64,000 bases of DNA. It comes from Flavobacterium rivuli WB 3.3-2 = DSM 21788. Lineage in GTDB: Bacteria; Bacteroidota; Bacteroidia; Flavobacteriales; Flavobacteriaceae. This document shows positions 39,470-48,400 of the stretch, in pieces. Positions within the stretch are counted from its first letter, which is position 1. Each line of letters begins with the position of its first letter. Position numbers and translations under genes: made by a program. The notes under the pieces were generated by a model that was given only the letters and a program-made list of their open reading frames with translations, was not told the origin of the DNA and ran no database searches. The stretch is taken from positions 363,681 to 427,680 of the forward strand of contig NZ_KB899970.1 of NCBI RefSeq assembly GCF_000378485.1. The letters run 5' to 3'.

Positions 39470-39502
39470 TCGAATTCTAAGTGAAACCTGCTAAATTCTA
39501 AA
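39470..39502 (+). promoter_or_regulatory. Putative LytTR-regulator binding site before the LRR/T9SS gene
   Basis: AATTCT at 39473-39478 and 39494-39499, 21 bp apart, the same spacing as at 36646/36667. The second half-site ends 32 nt before a -7-like box TATATTTA (39532-39539), against 31 nt at the other site. Confidence 0.6.
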
Positions 39503-39558
39503 CGGGCTGGTATACCGGCGATTATAAAATATATATTTACCTACCAATAAAAGAAACT

Positions 39559-41763
39559 ATGAAAACAACTTTACTCTGCCTATTGCTGCTTTTTACAGGT
39601 ATAGCGGGGGCACAAATTGTAACTATACCCGATGCTAATTTTAAAGCGAGTCTTCTTGCTGCAAATACAACTACAGATGTTGCAAAAGATGCCGCGGGGC
39701 AAAATATGGTTATTGATAGTAATAACAATGGCGAGATAGAAGAAAGTGAGGCATTGCTTGTTTATGAGCTCGCTGTCGCTAACCAGTCAATTGCCAGTAT
39801 GGTGGGTGTAGAAGCATTTACAAATTTAACATCGCTTCGCTGCAATCTTAACCAGCTAACATCTTTAAATGTATCTGCCTGTGTAAATCTTACAGGCCTT
39901 TATTGCTCTTATAACTACCTAACCACATTAGATGTATCTGCATTAACAAACCTGCAAATACTATATGCGGGCAGTAACCAGTTAACGCAGCTTAATACTA
40001 CCGGTTGTTATGCACTAACCGAATTTTTTTGTTCAGAAAATAACCTGACCTCTCTTAATTTAACCGGACATAATGCATTAAGCCTGTTGTTTTGTGCTTC
40101 AAATCAGTTGTCTGTGTTAGATCTTAGCCCTGTAAATCTTACACTGCTAAATGCCGGAGATAACTTATTTACCACGGTAGACCTTAGCGCACAAAGCAAC
40201 CTTACAGAGATAAATCTTTACGGGTCTGCGGTATTAGAATCAGTTTACCTTAAAAACGGCACTGATCAAAATTTAAATTTAGAAACATTCTGGGACTGTA
40301 ATGCACTTAACTTTGTTTGTGTAGATGAAAGCGAAATAGATATTGCTTATACTGTTTTATCTACAACCCCCGGAATAGACATGGATGCCCTGCAGCTAAC
40401 TTCTTACTGTAGTTTTACACCTGGTAGCCTGTACAATACAATTACGGGCACTGTAACTTTCGATGCTGATAATAATGGGTGTGATAGTGCAGATGCCCCA
40501 CGCAGTTTTATAAAAGTGAGCATTAATGATGGTACACAAACTGGTAGTGTATTTACAAACAGAGATGGTAATTATATATACTATACACAGGCAGGTATCT
40601 TTACAGTAGCACCTCAGTTTGAAGATAACTGGTATACCGCGGCACCCACAACTGCTACGGTGGTTTTTCCTGTTGTAGATAACTCCATTGCAACAGAAAA
40701 TTTTTGTGTTACTGCAAATAGTATGCACCCCGATGTAGAGGTTGTAATGGTGCCTGTAAGTAATGCACGTCCCGGATTTGATGCCTTATATAAAATTGTA
40801 TATAAAAATAAAGGTAACCAGATACTATCCGGCAGGGTAAGCTGCGGTTGGGATACTACTATTTTAGCTCCGGTACTACTCGATCCGTTTCCTGATGGTA
40901 TGGCACCCGATACTTACTCGTGGGATTATATTAACCTGCAGCCTTTTGAAAGCAGGGAAATACTCATGACCCTTAACGTAAACAGCCCAACCGAGGTGCC
41001 GGCTGTAAATGATGGCGATGTATTAGCCTTTACAGCATCTGCAAATAGCGGATATACTGATGAAACTCCTGATGATAATTACTTTGAATTTAACCAGAGG
41101 GTAGTGAATTCTTTAGACCCGAATAATATAGTATGTGTTGAAGGAGACACAGAAACTACAGATGCCATAGGTGATTACCTGCATTATGTGGTTAATTTTG
41201 AGAATACAGGTACTGCACCTGCAGAATTTGTAGTAATTACCCATGATATAGACCCAACTGAATATGATATCGATACGGTAGAAATTTTAAATGCGTCGCA
41301 TGATGTCAGGGCAAGGATAAGCGGCAACAGGATAGAGTTTGCTTTTGCCGGTATACAACTTGGTGTTGCTGCGCATGGTAACATATTGTTTAAATTAAAA
41401 AGCCGTGCTTCGCTACAACAAGGAGATATAGTGATAAACAGGGCCAACATTTTCTTTGACTATAATAGCCCACTTGCAACAAATAATGCAAGTACTGTAT
41501 TTGCACTATTAAGTACAGGTAACTTTGCTAAAGATGCATCTGTACAGGTATATCCTAACCCGGCTAAAAATACTGTTACAGTTAAAGCAGATGGCAACAT
41601 ACAATCGTTGCAGCTTTACGATATACAAGGCAGGCTATTGCAAACAACTGTTGTAAACGATACTTTACAATTGCTTGATTTATCTTCGAGAACCAGCGGT
41701 ATGTACTTTGTTAAGGTTACAACTGAAAAAGGAGTAAGCGTAGAAAAAATTATAAAAGAATAA
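39559..41763 (+). CDS. Secreted leucine-rich-repeat protein with T9SS sorting domain
   Basis: Exported protein of 734 residues. The signal peptide ends GIAGAQ. An EF-hand-like DSNNNGEIEESE segment lies near residue 52. LRR repeats occupy about 85-230 with units such as LTSLRCNLNQLTSLNVSAC. A CNA-B/SdrD-like fold is at about 290-375 (VTFDADNNGCDSADAP), and a DUF11/DUF7619-type repeat at about 400-640 (VVNFENTGTAPAEFVVITHDIDP; RANIFFDYNSPLATN). The C-terminal type A sorting domain is at about 665-734 (VQVYPNPAKNTVTV; GMYFVKVTTEKG). It is therefore exported by the type IX system to the surface or medium. Its promoter carries the AATTCT pair, so it is the likely output of the adjacent two-component system. 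Confidence 0.9.
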   Translation: MKTTLLCLLLLFTGIAGAQIVTIPDANFKASLLAANTTTDVAKDAAGQNMVIDSNNNGEIEESEALLVYELAVANQSIASMVGVEAFTNLTSLRCNLNQLTSLNVSACVNLTGLYCSYNYLTTLDVSALTNLQILYAGSNQLTQLNTTGCYALTEFFCSENNLTSLNLTGHNALSLLFCASNQLSVLDLSPVNLTLLNAGDNLFTTVDLSAQSNLTEINLYGSAVLESVYLKNGTDQNLNLETFWDCNALNFVCVDESEIDIAYTVLSTTPGIDMDALQLTSYCSFTPGSLYNTITGTVTFDADNNGCDSADAPRSFIKVSINDGTQTGSVFTNRDGNYIYYTQAGIFTVAPQFEDNWYTAAPTTATVVFPVVDNSIATENFCVTANSMHPDVEVVMVPVSNARPGFDALYKIVYKNKGNQILSGRVSCGWDTTILAPVLLDPFPDGMAPDTYSWDYINLQPFESREILMTLNVNSPTEVPAVNDGDVLAFTASANSGYTDETPDDNYFEFNQRVVNSLDPNNIVCVEGDTETTDAIGDYLHYVVNFENTGTAPAEFVVITHDIDPTEYDIDTVEILNASHDVRARISGNRIEFAFAGIQLGVAAHGNILFKLKSRASLQQGDIVINRANIFFDYNSPLATNNASTVFALLSTGNFAKDASVQVYPNPAKNTVTVKADGNIQSLQLYDIQGRLLQTTVVNDTLQLLDLSSRTSGMYFVKVTTEKGVSVEKIIKE

Positions 41764-41788
41764 GGAATCAGAATATCCCAAAATGCAG

Positions 41789-41812
41789 ACAGCCCCGCAA
41801 TTGCGGGGCTGT
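41789..41812. terminator. Convergent terminator hairpin
   Basis: Perfect 12-bp palindrome ACAGCCCCGCAA / TTGCGGGGCTGT between convergent genes. It lacks a strong T run on either side, so termination strength is uncertain. Confidence 0.55.
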
Positions 41813-41835
41813 TCTGTTATATGAAAATTTATCTG

Positions 41836-42213
41836 TTATATGTAACCGTTTTCATCAGGGCGGTTATCGCTTTGTGCAATGTTCCTGCCTTCCCTTACAG
41901 GACTGCTTTTACGGTTTACCAGGCGGTTGCCACTTTCGTTCTCTACCTCGCTTGCATCAACCTTCGGTGCAGCTTTAGGAAAAGAGGCAAGCTCTGCCGG
42001 GTTTGTAATTGCCGGGTCTTCATACGGCAGGTCATCAAAAGATTCTTTATGAGCTGTTGCAGCATTATCAATTGTGATGATTTTTACGGGAGCTGTTTCT
42101 GCAAAAATATCGTCAGATGCAGTGGCCTCTATATGGTTCGGGATGATTTTTTTATCCTCTGTGCTGTTTGGCAGCCCGGTGTTTTGGGGAGTGCCGTTTG
42201 TTGTGTTTTCCAT
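41836..42213 (-). CDS. Disordered hydrophilic protein of the stress-like cluster
   Basis: Protein of 125 residues without signal peptide, membrane segment or recognised domain. It is rich in Asn, Glu, Asp, Pro and Ser with scattered Lys/Arg (PNSTEDKKIIPNHIEA; FDDLPYEDPAITNPAELASF), so it is probably unfolded. It is 42 nt downstream of an SDR gene and third in a group with a DUF892 protein. Small hydrophilic proteins of this kind accompany general-stress genes in many bacteria; the function here is unknown. Coding is supported by reading direction, spacing and start position. Confidence 0.6.
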   Translation of the reverse strand: MENTTNGTPQNTGLPNSTEDKKIIPNHIEATASDDIFAETAPVKIITIDNAATAHKESFDDLPYEDPAITNPAELASFPKAAPKVDASEVENESGNRLVNRKSSPVREGRNIAQSDNRPDENGYI

Positions 42214-42255
42214 GATGTTTAAAATTTATGGTTTATAGTCTTATTGATTTATTGT

Positions 42256-43113
42256 TTATCCGCCCACAACCTCACCACCGTTTATGTGGATAATTTGGCC
42301 GGTAATATATGAGGCATCTTCGCTGGCTAAAAAAACATACGCCGGGCCTACCTCACTGGGTTGCCCCGGCCGTTTCATGGGTACGTCCTGCCCAAATTGT
42401 GCTACCTGCTCTGCAGTAAAGGTAGAGGGTATAAGCGGTGTCCATATAGGTCCCGGTGCCACACCATTTACTCTTATGCCTTTTTCTGCCAGCATAGCCG
42501 ATGTTGATCGTGTAAAAGAAACAATGGCTCCTTTAGTGCTGCTGTAGTCTATTAAATGTTCGCTGCCCCTGTATGCCGTAACCGATGCTGTGTTTATAAT
42601 TGTATCGCCTTCTTTAATGTAATTAAGTGCTTCGCGGGTTATGTAAAAGAACGATATTATGTTCGTCTCAAAGGTTTCCCGAACCTGATCGCCGGTAATG
42701 TCTTTAAATTCTGCCTGCGGATATTGCACTGCTGCGTTGTTAACTATTATATTAAGCCCTCCCAGCTCTTTTGCGGCATCTTTAACTGCTTGCCTGCAAA
42801 ATCCTTCATCCTTAAGATCGCCGCTTATTATAAGGCATTTACTGCCTTCTTTTTCTACAAGCGCTTTTGTATCTTCGGCATCTTTATGTTCGTTATAATA
42901 TACAATAGCAACATCTGCGCCTTCGCGGGCAAAGTGTACTGCAGCGCTACGGCCTATACCGCTGTCGCCACCGGTTATAAAAGCCTTTTTACCTGCCAGT
43001 TTGCCGCTGCCTTTATAATTATCCCGAATAATTTCCGGGTCCGGATTCATTTTATGCTCCTTGCCCGGTTGTTTTTCCTGTTCCTGTGCAGGTAATTTTT
43101 CTGGTTTTGCCAT
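42256..43113 (-). CDS. Short-chain dehydrogenase, general stress protein 39-like
   Basis: NAD(P)-dependent SDR of 285 residues. The extended N-terminus (about 35 residues, PEKLPAQEQEKQPG) is typical of the YdaD/GSP39-YhxC group. The Rossmann motif is GGDSGIGRSAAVHFAREGA, then NNAA, with the catalytic Ser near NTASVTAYRG, Tyr/Lys in DYSSTKGAIV and the end ITGQIIHINGG. Substrate unknown. It lies between DUF892 and the disordered-protein gene, reading with both. This gene set resembles sigma-B-type or desiccation stress clusters. Confidence 0.92.
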   Translation of the reverse strand: MAKPEKLPAQEQEKQPGKEHKMNPDPEIIRDNYKGSGKLAGKKAFITGGDSGIGRSAAVHFAREGADVAIVYYNEHKDAEDTKALVEKEGSKCLIISGDLKDEGFCRQAVKDAAKELGGLNIIVNNAAVQYPQAEFKDITGDQVRETFETNIISFFYITREALNYIKEGDTIINTASVTAYRGSEHLIDYSSTKGAIVSFTRSTSAMLAEKGIRVNGVAPGPIWTPLIPSTFTAEQVAQFGQDVPMKRPGQPSEVGPAYVFLASEDASYITGQIIHINGGEVVGG

Positions 43114-43134
43114 TCCATATATTTTTAAGGTGTG

Positions 43135-43665
43135 TTATATTTCTTTATCTGCTGCTTCAATATTAATGTGCGACTCTGCAATGGATGATAGCAGTAGGTC
43201 GGCAACTTTTTCATCTTCTAATGTTTGTTCCAGTAATATTACAACATCCTCTTCGCGCAAGGCAAGTGCATACGCCCTCATAGTGCCGTAACAGGCAATT
43301 TCGTAATGCTTTATTTTTTGCAATACGGCAATAATACCGGCATCGCGCACAACGCCATGCTTCGTGGTAGCAATTAATGCTTCTGCTTCTTCTATAAGGC
43401 ATTTTACAGCCTTGTAAGGCTCTGCTTCGGCCTCTATGCCTATATTTCTGAATATATGTTCTAACCGGTTAATATGGCTACCCGTTTCGCCTAAATGGTT
43501 TTGCAATACAGCAATAAGGTCCTTAGAGAATGATTGCAGGATTACGCCTTTAAGCATATCGGTCATTATCTGTTCTGCCCAGTATAACTCTTTAAGCTGC
43601 TTCTCAAATAGGCTCCTTAATTCGCGCGATTCACTATTGTTCTCCCTTGCTATGTGCTGCTGCAT
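43135..43665 (-). CDS. DUF892 (YciE/YciF-like) ferritin-like protein
   Basis: All-helical cytosolic protein of 176 residues in the DUF892 family: ELRSLFEKQLKELYWAEQIM start, HLGETGSHINRLEHIF, CLIEEAEALIATT, KIKHYEIACYGTMRAYA and LLEQTLEDEKVAD. Glu and His of the ferritin-like four-helix bundle (E, ExxH-type pairs) are visible, so a di-metal site is likely. YciF-type proteins are stress-induced. First gene of the three-gene minus-strand group, 21 nt before the SDR gene. Confidence 0.9.
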   Translation of the reverse strand: MQQHIARENNSESRELRSLFEKQLKELYWAEQIMTDMLKGVILQSFSKDLIAVLQNHLGETGSHINRLEHIFRNIGIEAEAEPYKAVKCLIEEAEALIATTKHGVVRDAGIIAVLQKIKHYEIACYGTMRAYALALREEDVVILLEQTLEDEKVADLLLSSIAESHINIEAADKEI

Positions 43666-43885
43666 GACTTATAATTTAGGCGTACCTCTTAATTGTTGTT
43701 TATTAACGATAGTGGGCTGCAATAAGCCATACCTCTCTTTGTATTTATAAAGTTACTACGCCCTAACGGTAAACGTTTTACAATTAACGCATGATTAACA
43801 ACTGCACATAATTGCATGTCGTCGAAACTTTTTAGCTGTTCAACGTCTATTTATGATTTTATAAATAATTTATCATGGTAAGGTG

Positions 43886-43893
43886 TAAGTTTG
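43886..43893 (+). promoter_or_regulatory. -7 box of the small lipoprotein gene
   Basis: TAAGTTTG matches TAnnTTTG, 33 nt before the ATG at 43927. No TTG at the usual distance. The rest of the 261-bp gap from 43666 shows no other gene. Confidence 0.4.
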
Positions 43894-43926
43894 CTTAACT
43901 AAAAAATTACTAAAACATTTATTGTC

Positions 43927-44460
43927 ATGAAGAAGTTATACTTTTTGCCTTTATTGATGCTGTTTTTTGCTTCATGTTCTGTAGATGATAGTGCAGATAT
44001 AGTTAACCAGCAAAATGCAACAGAGGCTACAACTTTTAGTGTTAACGATAGTATAGCATCGCGACTGGGGACAACGGCACAGGCAGCCACCGTGTCAGAT
44101 TGTTTTAAGGGGCTTGCAGGCCACATAAACCTTGATGTTTCGGCAGGATTAAACAATCCGGTGATAAATTTTGTTTCAGATGCCCCTGCAGGAACCATTA
44201 ATCCTAACTGGAGTTTTTTAGTTAAGGTGGAGATTCAGCAGCTTTCAGATTGCGAAGATTTTAGCAGCAATACAGGTTCTGTTATAACAATAAGTAACAG
44301 CACAGTATATACAAATGTGGTTGCAACACATCCGGCAGTTTCTGTACTGCCTTCTCAGTTGCCTGCATGCTACAAATGGAGAATTACACTGGAAAGAACC
44401 GGCAAATTTGCCCCGGTGTGTAAGTCATACTCTTCATGGTATGATGCTCCTCTTTTTTAA
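43927..44460 (+). CDS. Small lipoprotein of unknown function
   Basis: Lipoprotein of 177 residues with signal MKKLYFLPLLMLFFASC (lipobox FASC) and DDS after the Cys. The mature part has Cys pairs (VSDCFKGLAG; QQLSDCEDFSS; LPACYKWRI; FAPVCKSYSSW) that could form disulfides, and beta-strand spacing. I do not recognise the family. It is monocistronic between a -7 box and a strong terminator. Confidence 0.7.
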   Translation: MKKLYFLPLLMLFFASCSVDDSADIVNQQNATEATTFSVNDSIASRLGTTAQAATVSDCFKGLAGHINLDVSAGLNNPVINFVSDAPAGTINPNWSFLVKVEIQQLSDCEDFSSNTGSVITISNSTVYTNVVATHPAVSVLPSQLPACYKWRITLERTGKFAPVCKSYSSWYDAPLF

Positions 44461-44489
44461 GGTACTTTGATTTTTTTTTAATAGTGGTG

Positions 44490-44524
44490 AAGAACCATCG
44501 GCTTTTGCAGGTGGTTCTTTTTTT
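44490..44524 (+). terminator. Terminator after small lipoprotein gene
   Basis: Stem AAGAACCATC / GGTGGTTCTT (one G-T pair) followed by T7. Confidence 0.85.
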
Positions 44525-44602
44525 ATTCCTAAATCTTAAATGTGCTGTAAAATGTACTATTTATAAATAATTGCGTTTTACTTTTACAAAAAAGTATTTA
44601 TA

Positions 44603-45457
44603 ATGAAAACCGTTTGCCTTACGTTACTCCCTTTATTTATAGCATCATGTTCCGGTAGTGAAACCCAGCTTAAAGAGGTGGGTAACCTGACTTTAAAAGA
44701 AGTTTCAGGATTAGAATATAGTAATGGCGCGTTATGGGCGCTGGAAGATAGCGGAAACAAGAATAGCATATATAAACTTAGCCCGAAAGGCAAAATAGAG
44801 CAGGAAGTAGTTATTGCAAACGTTAAGAATATCGATTGGGAAGAGTTGACATCTGATAAAGAGGGTAACCTTTACATAGGCGATTTTGGTAATAATGACA
44901 GTAAACGAAAAGACCTTGCCATTTATAAGCTTGACGCTGCAAATTTAAATAAAGCTGCAACTGTAATTAAATTTTATTACCCTGAGCAAAAAGAATTTCC
45001 TCCCAAAAAATCGAACCTTATTTACGATTGTGAGGCGTTTTTTGAGCATGAAGGCAGTTTTTACCTTTTTACAAAAAACCGCAGTAAAGGATTTAATGGA
45101 GAATTTCAGGTATATAAGGTACCAAACAAACAAGGTAACCACGCCGCGCAATTGCTGGGTACGCTTCAGGCTTGTGACAATTTTAGAAAATGTGCCATTA
45201 CCGGTGCCGATATTAGCCCTGATGGTACAAAAGTAGCGCTTATATCCGGTGATAAGGTTTGGCTGCTTACTAACTTTGGTAAAGATAATTTTGCTAAAGG
45301 ATCATTGCAAATGCTGGAGCTTAACAACTGGTCTCAAAAAGAAGGTATAGCTTTTAAAGATAACGATGTGATTACCATAGCCGACGAAAAATCTAAAAAA
45401 GAAGGCGGTAAGCTGTATGAGGTAAAATTGTCTGACCTTTTAAAAGCCAAACAATAA
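44603..45457 (+). CDS. SdiA-regulated/phytase-like beta-propeller lipoprotein
   Basis: Lipoprotein of 284 residues: lipobox LFIASC at about residue 16, then GSETQLKE. The body shows repeated blades (VSGLEYSNGALWALEDSG; IDWEELTSDKEGNLYIGDFGNN; LIYDCEAFFEHEGSFYLFTKNRS; ITGADISPDGTKVALISGDKVWLL), the pattern of SdiA-regulated / esterase-like phytase propellers. The acidic DWEEL and GDFGNN loops could bind calcium. Activity is not predictable. The last 18 nt overlap the 3' end of the convergent metallophosphoesterase gene. Confidence 0.78.
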   Translation: MKTVCLTLLPLFIASCSGSETQLKEVGNLTLKEVSGLEYSNGALWALEDSGNKNSIYKLSPKGKIEQEVVIANVKNIDWEELTSDKEGNLYIGDFGNNDSKRKDLAIYKLDAANLNKAATVIKFYYPEQKEFPPKKSNLIYDCEAFFEHEGSFYLFTKNRSKGFNGEFQVYKVPNKQGNHAAQLLGTLQACDNFRKCAITGADISPDGTKVALISGDKVWLLTNFGKDNFAKGSLQMLELNNWSQKEGIAFKDNDVITIADEKSKKEGGKLYEVKLSDLLKAKQ

Positions 45458-48400
45458 TCCTACAGCAAGGCGCCCACCATCTGACCCCTGAAAATATGTA
45501 ACCCTCGCGGTAACAACATCGGCGCCGTTTAGCCAAAAGCCGCCTCCACCGGTTTGGTGCCATTTATTGCTGCGGTCGTCTTCTATCCATACGCGGCCAT
45601 AATCGTATCCTCCCACAATACCGTAGGTAACGGGTACAAAACTGCTTTTCCACCTGCCCAGCGTGTATCGTAGATCGGTACTCTGGTAAAAAGATTTTTT
45701 GCCCGTAAAACGCTCGCGGCGGTAACCGCGCAAATCGTTATCGCCCCCCAGGGTTGCGCCCTGGTAAAACTCAAAATCGTTACTTAATAATATTTTTGTT
45801 TTTACGGTACTCGATATTACAAACTTCTCATCGGGCGTTAGCCTGTGTACAAAATTAAGCGAGCTCTCAAGGTGAGGGTAGTTACGCTCTATTTCGTCAA
45901 GGCTTGTTTTCCAGCCACCTGTTATATAAAAATACATACCCTTTGCAGGTAAAGAAGCGTTATCATAATTTTTAAAGCTGTAAGTGCCTTCTATACCTGC
46001 GTACTGCCTGTGTTCAAAAAGACGTTCTGGTATTGCCCCGGGCTGGTTTACAAAACGGTTATGTGTGCCGTCTACCTCTATGGTTTCAAAAGGAAGTTGT
46101 ACCTCCATAAAACTGCCGTTTCTGCCTTGTTTAAAAAATGAGGGAGCTACTTTAAAAACCTGCAGTTTAACCCTGTTATAGTTCATGCTAAGATCGTCGT
46201 CAAAATTTTTAGTGTCGTTGCCATACCCAAAATAATTAATACTAAAGTTGGGGCTTGTTAAGCGCGCATCTAAAGCAAAATTCCATTTATGGGCAATGTT
46301 CATAAAGGTTCCCCTGTAAATAAGTTCAAAACCCTTAGTGGCAAAAAAGTAATTGGCTTTTAAGTTGTGCTTGCGCGAATAAGGCCTGCGGTTAAAATTA
46401 TTAACAGTGTAATTGATTGACACACCAACTTTTACACCATCGTCAGGATTATAGCCAAGCGCAGGGTAGCCTGCAAAAACATTGTATGCCGGTTTGTTAA
46501 TGTCATAGCTGTTAGTTTCATAGTCGTCGGTCAATAGTTTTTGAGTTTTATTGTCTACAGCATAGGTATTGCTCTTACTTTTAAAGTCGTATATCTTTAC
46601 CCTTTTACCATTTTCTACATTGTAAGTATCATTGTTTTGCCCGCCCAGCAGCCTTAGTGTAATTGGCTTTTCGGGCTTACCTGTAACCTCAAAAATATCA
46701 TCATCGTCTAAGCCGTAAATCCAGATTTCTTTAGTTTGCTTATGGTTATAAGACTGTGAAAAAACAAGGGTTTCGGCATCTTTTTTAAGGGTGTATATTT
46801 TAATATCAGTTACACCGTCAGGCAGCCTGTTTATAATAAATTTTTCTTTTTTATCGGTTCCTGTTATAAGAACCGTTTTAAGCAAGACTTTACGGTATTC
46901 TAATGCATATTTTCCAAGTTTTTCGCGCCTTTTTTTCAGGTTGGCTTTTATGGTTTCCATAGTTTCATCCTGTACTTCTTTTGGCAACTCTGCAAATGCT
47001 TTGTCAATGGCTTCATCGGTCAGGCTTTTTTGCAGTTCCTGTACTTCCTGCAGCCAGATATTCTCTCCTGATTTTGTTATCAAAGCCAAATCCTGCGCAT
47101 AACCTGCCCTCGCAAGCCATTTTACGCTGCCTATATCGTCTTTGTAGGGTTTCATGTAACGCAATGGTGGCGATTGCATAAGGATGGTTAGCAAAGCACC
47201 TCCATATTTAGGGAATGCCTGGTCGCGGTCGCGTGGTATGGGTTTGTAGTAAATACTGTCTTTAGTATCATAACGCGACCAGCGCCACTGGTCGCCATGG
47301 CGGTCCCAGTCGCCTATAAGTATATCAAACAATCGGGCTTTTATGTAAGCGCTTTCGTCTATTTTGTATTTTTTGTCTTTGTGCAGGTTTTTATATACGT
47401 CGTCGGTACCATCTATACCATCCGGATTGCCAAAGCTTGCCAGGTTTTTAAATTCATCGGTCGGGCGTTCTTCTACCATGTACAATTCTCCGCCAAAATC
47501 TTTGTTATGCTCTTTAAGCACATTTTGTTTAGGTATGTAGTACAGCTCAGGATTAGTATGAAATATTCCCGCCGTTTCGGCAAGATTATCTGCAATAAAG
47601 GGAGTATAAGGATGCGCGGTGGTGTAAAAATCCATTAAGAATTTTTCTGTAGATGTGTTTTCATAATCATCGCCCACATAGCGGTCTTTAAACGCTACCG
47701 ACTGTAAAAAACGCGTTGCGCTCTTTTTTAAGCCCCTCATAACATATTCTTTGCCATCTTTATCTATTAGCCTAAGCGAATTAGACTGATGCCCGCCGCC
47801 GGTCCTTCCCGGGGTTAAGCCGCCGTGAAGCGTGTCGAGAGAAACTACCGGTACAGTAATAGGTTTACTATAATAACTGCTGTAATGGTAGCCAAATAGA
47901 AAACGGTAAAAGCCGCTCTTTTTAGTCATGTCTGCCGTATATACAGATGCCTGTGTTGTTGCCGGGAAGGTATCAGGATATTGTTTAATAACCACCTCAG
48001 GCTTTTGCAGCATTACTTTTTCAAATATCTTTTCCTCGCCATTAGGAACTGTTTTAAAATACGATACTCTGGCAAGTCCGTTTTTATACACTTCTAACGT
48101 TGCGTAGCCTGTGCCCCCATAGCTAAAATCTTCGGGATATTTTACCCTTGCTGCTTCAACTTTAGAGCCTGATCCGCTAATAATCTGGTTAATATTATCC
48201 TTACGGATATACTGCAGGTTATGGTCGTGGCCGGATACTATTACAACATTATTTTTATCCTGTATAAGCGCCCTGATTCTTTTAGATAATGTAGTGTATA
48301 CCTTGCTTTGCACATCCTGAGATACAACGCCGCCTGTATTGCGAATTAAATTCATCAGTGAGCCAATAACTGGCATTGGGAATTTATATTTAAGCGGGAA

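Noticed and set aside
41821..43291. Several plus-strand open frames (up to 179 codons) across the DUF892/SDR cluster
   Set aside because: They are antisense to genes with clear family motifs and are Cys/Phe-rich chance frames.
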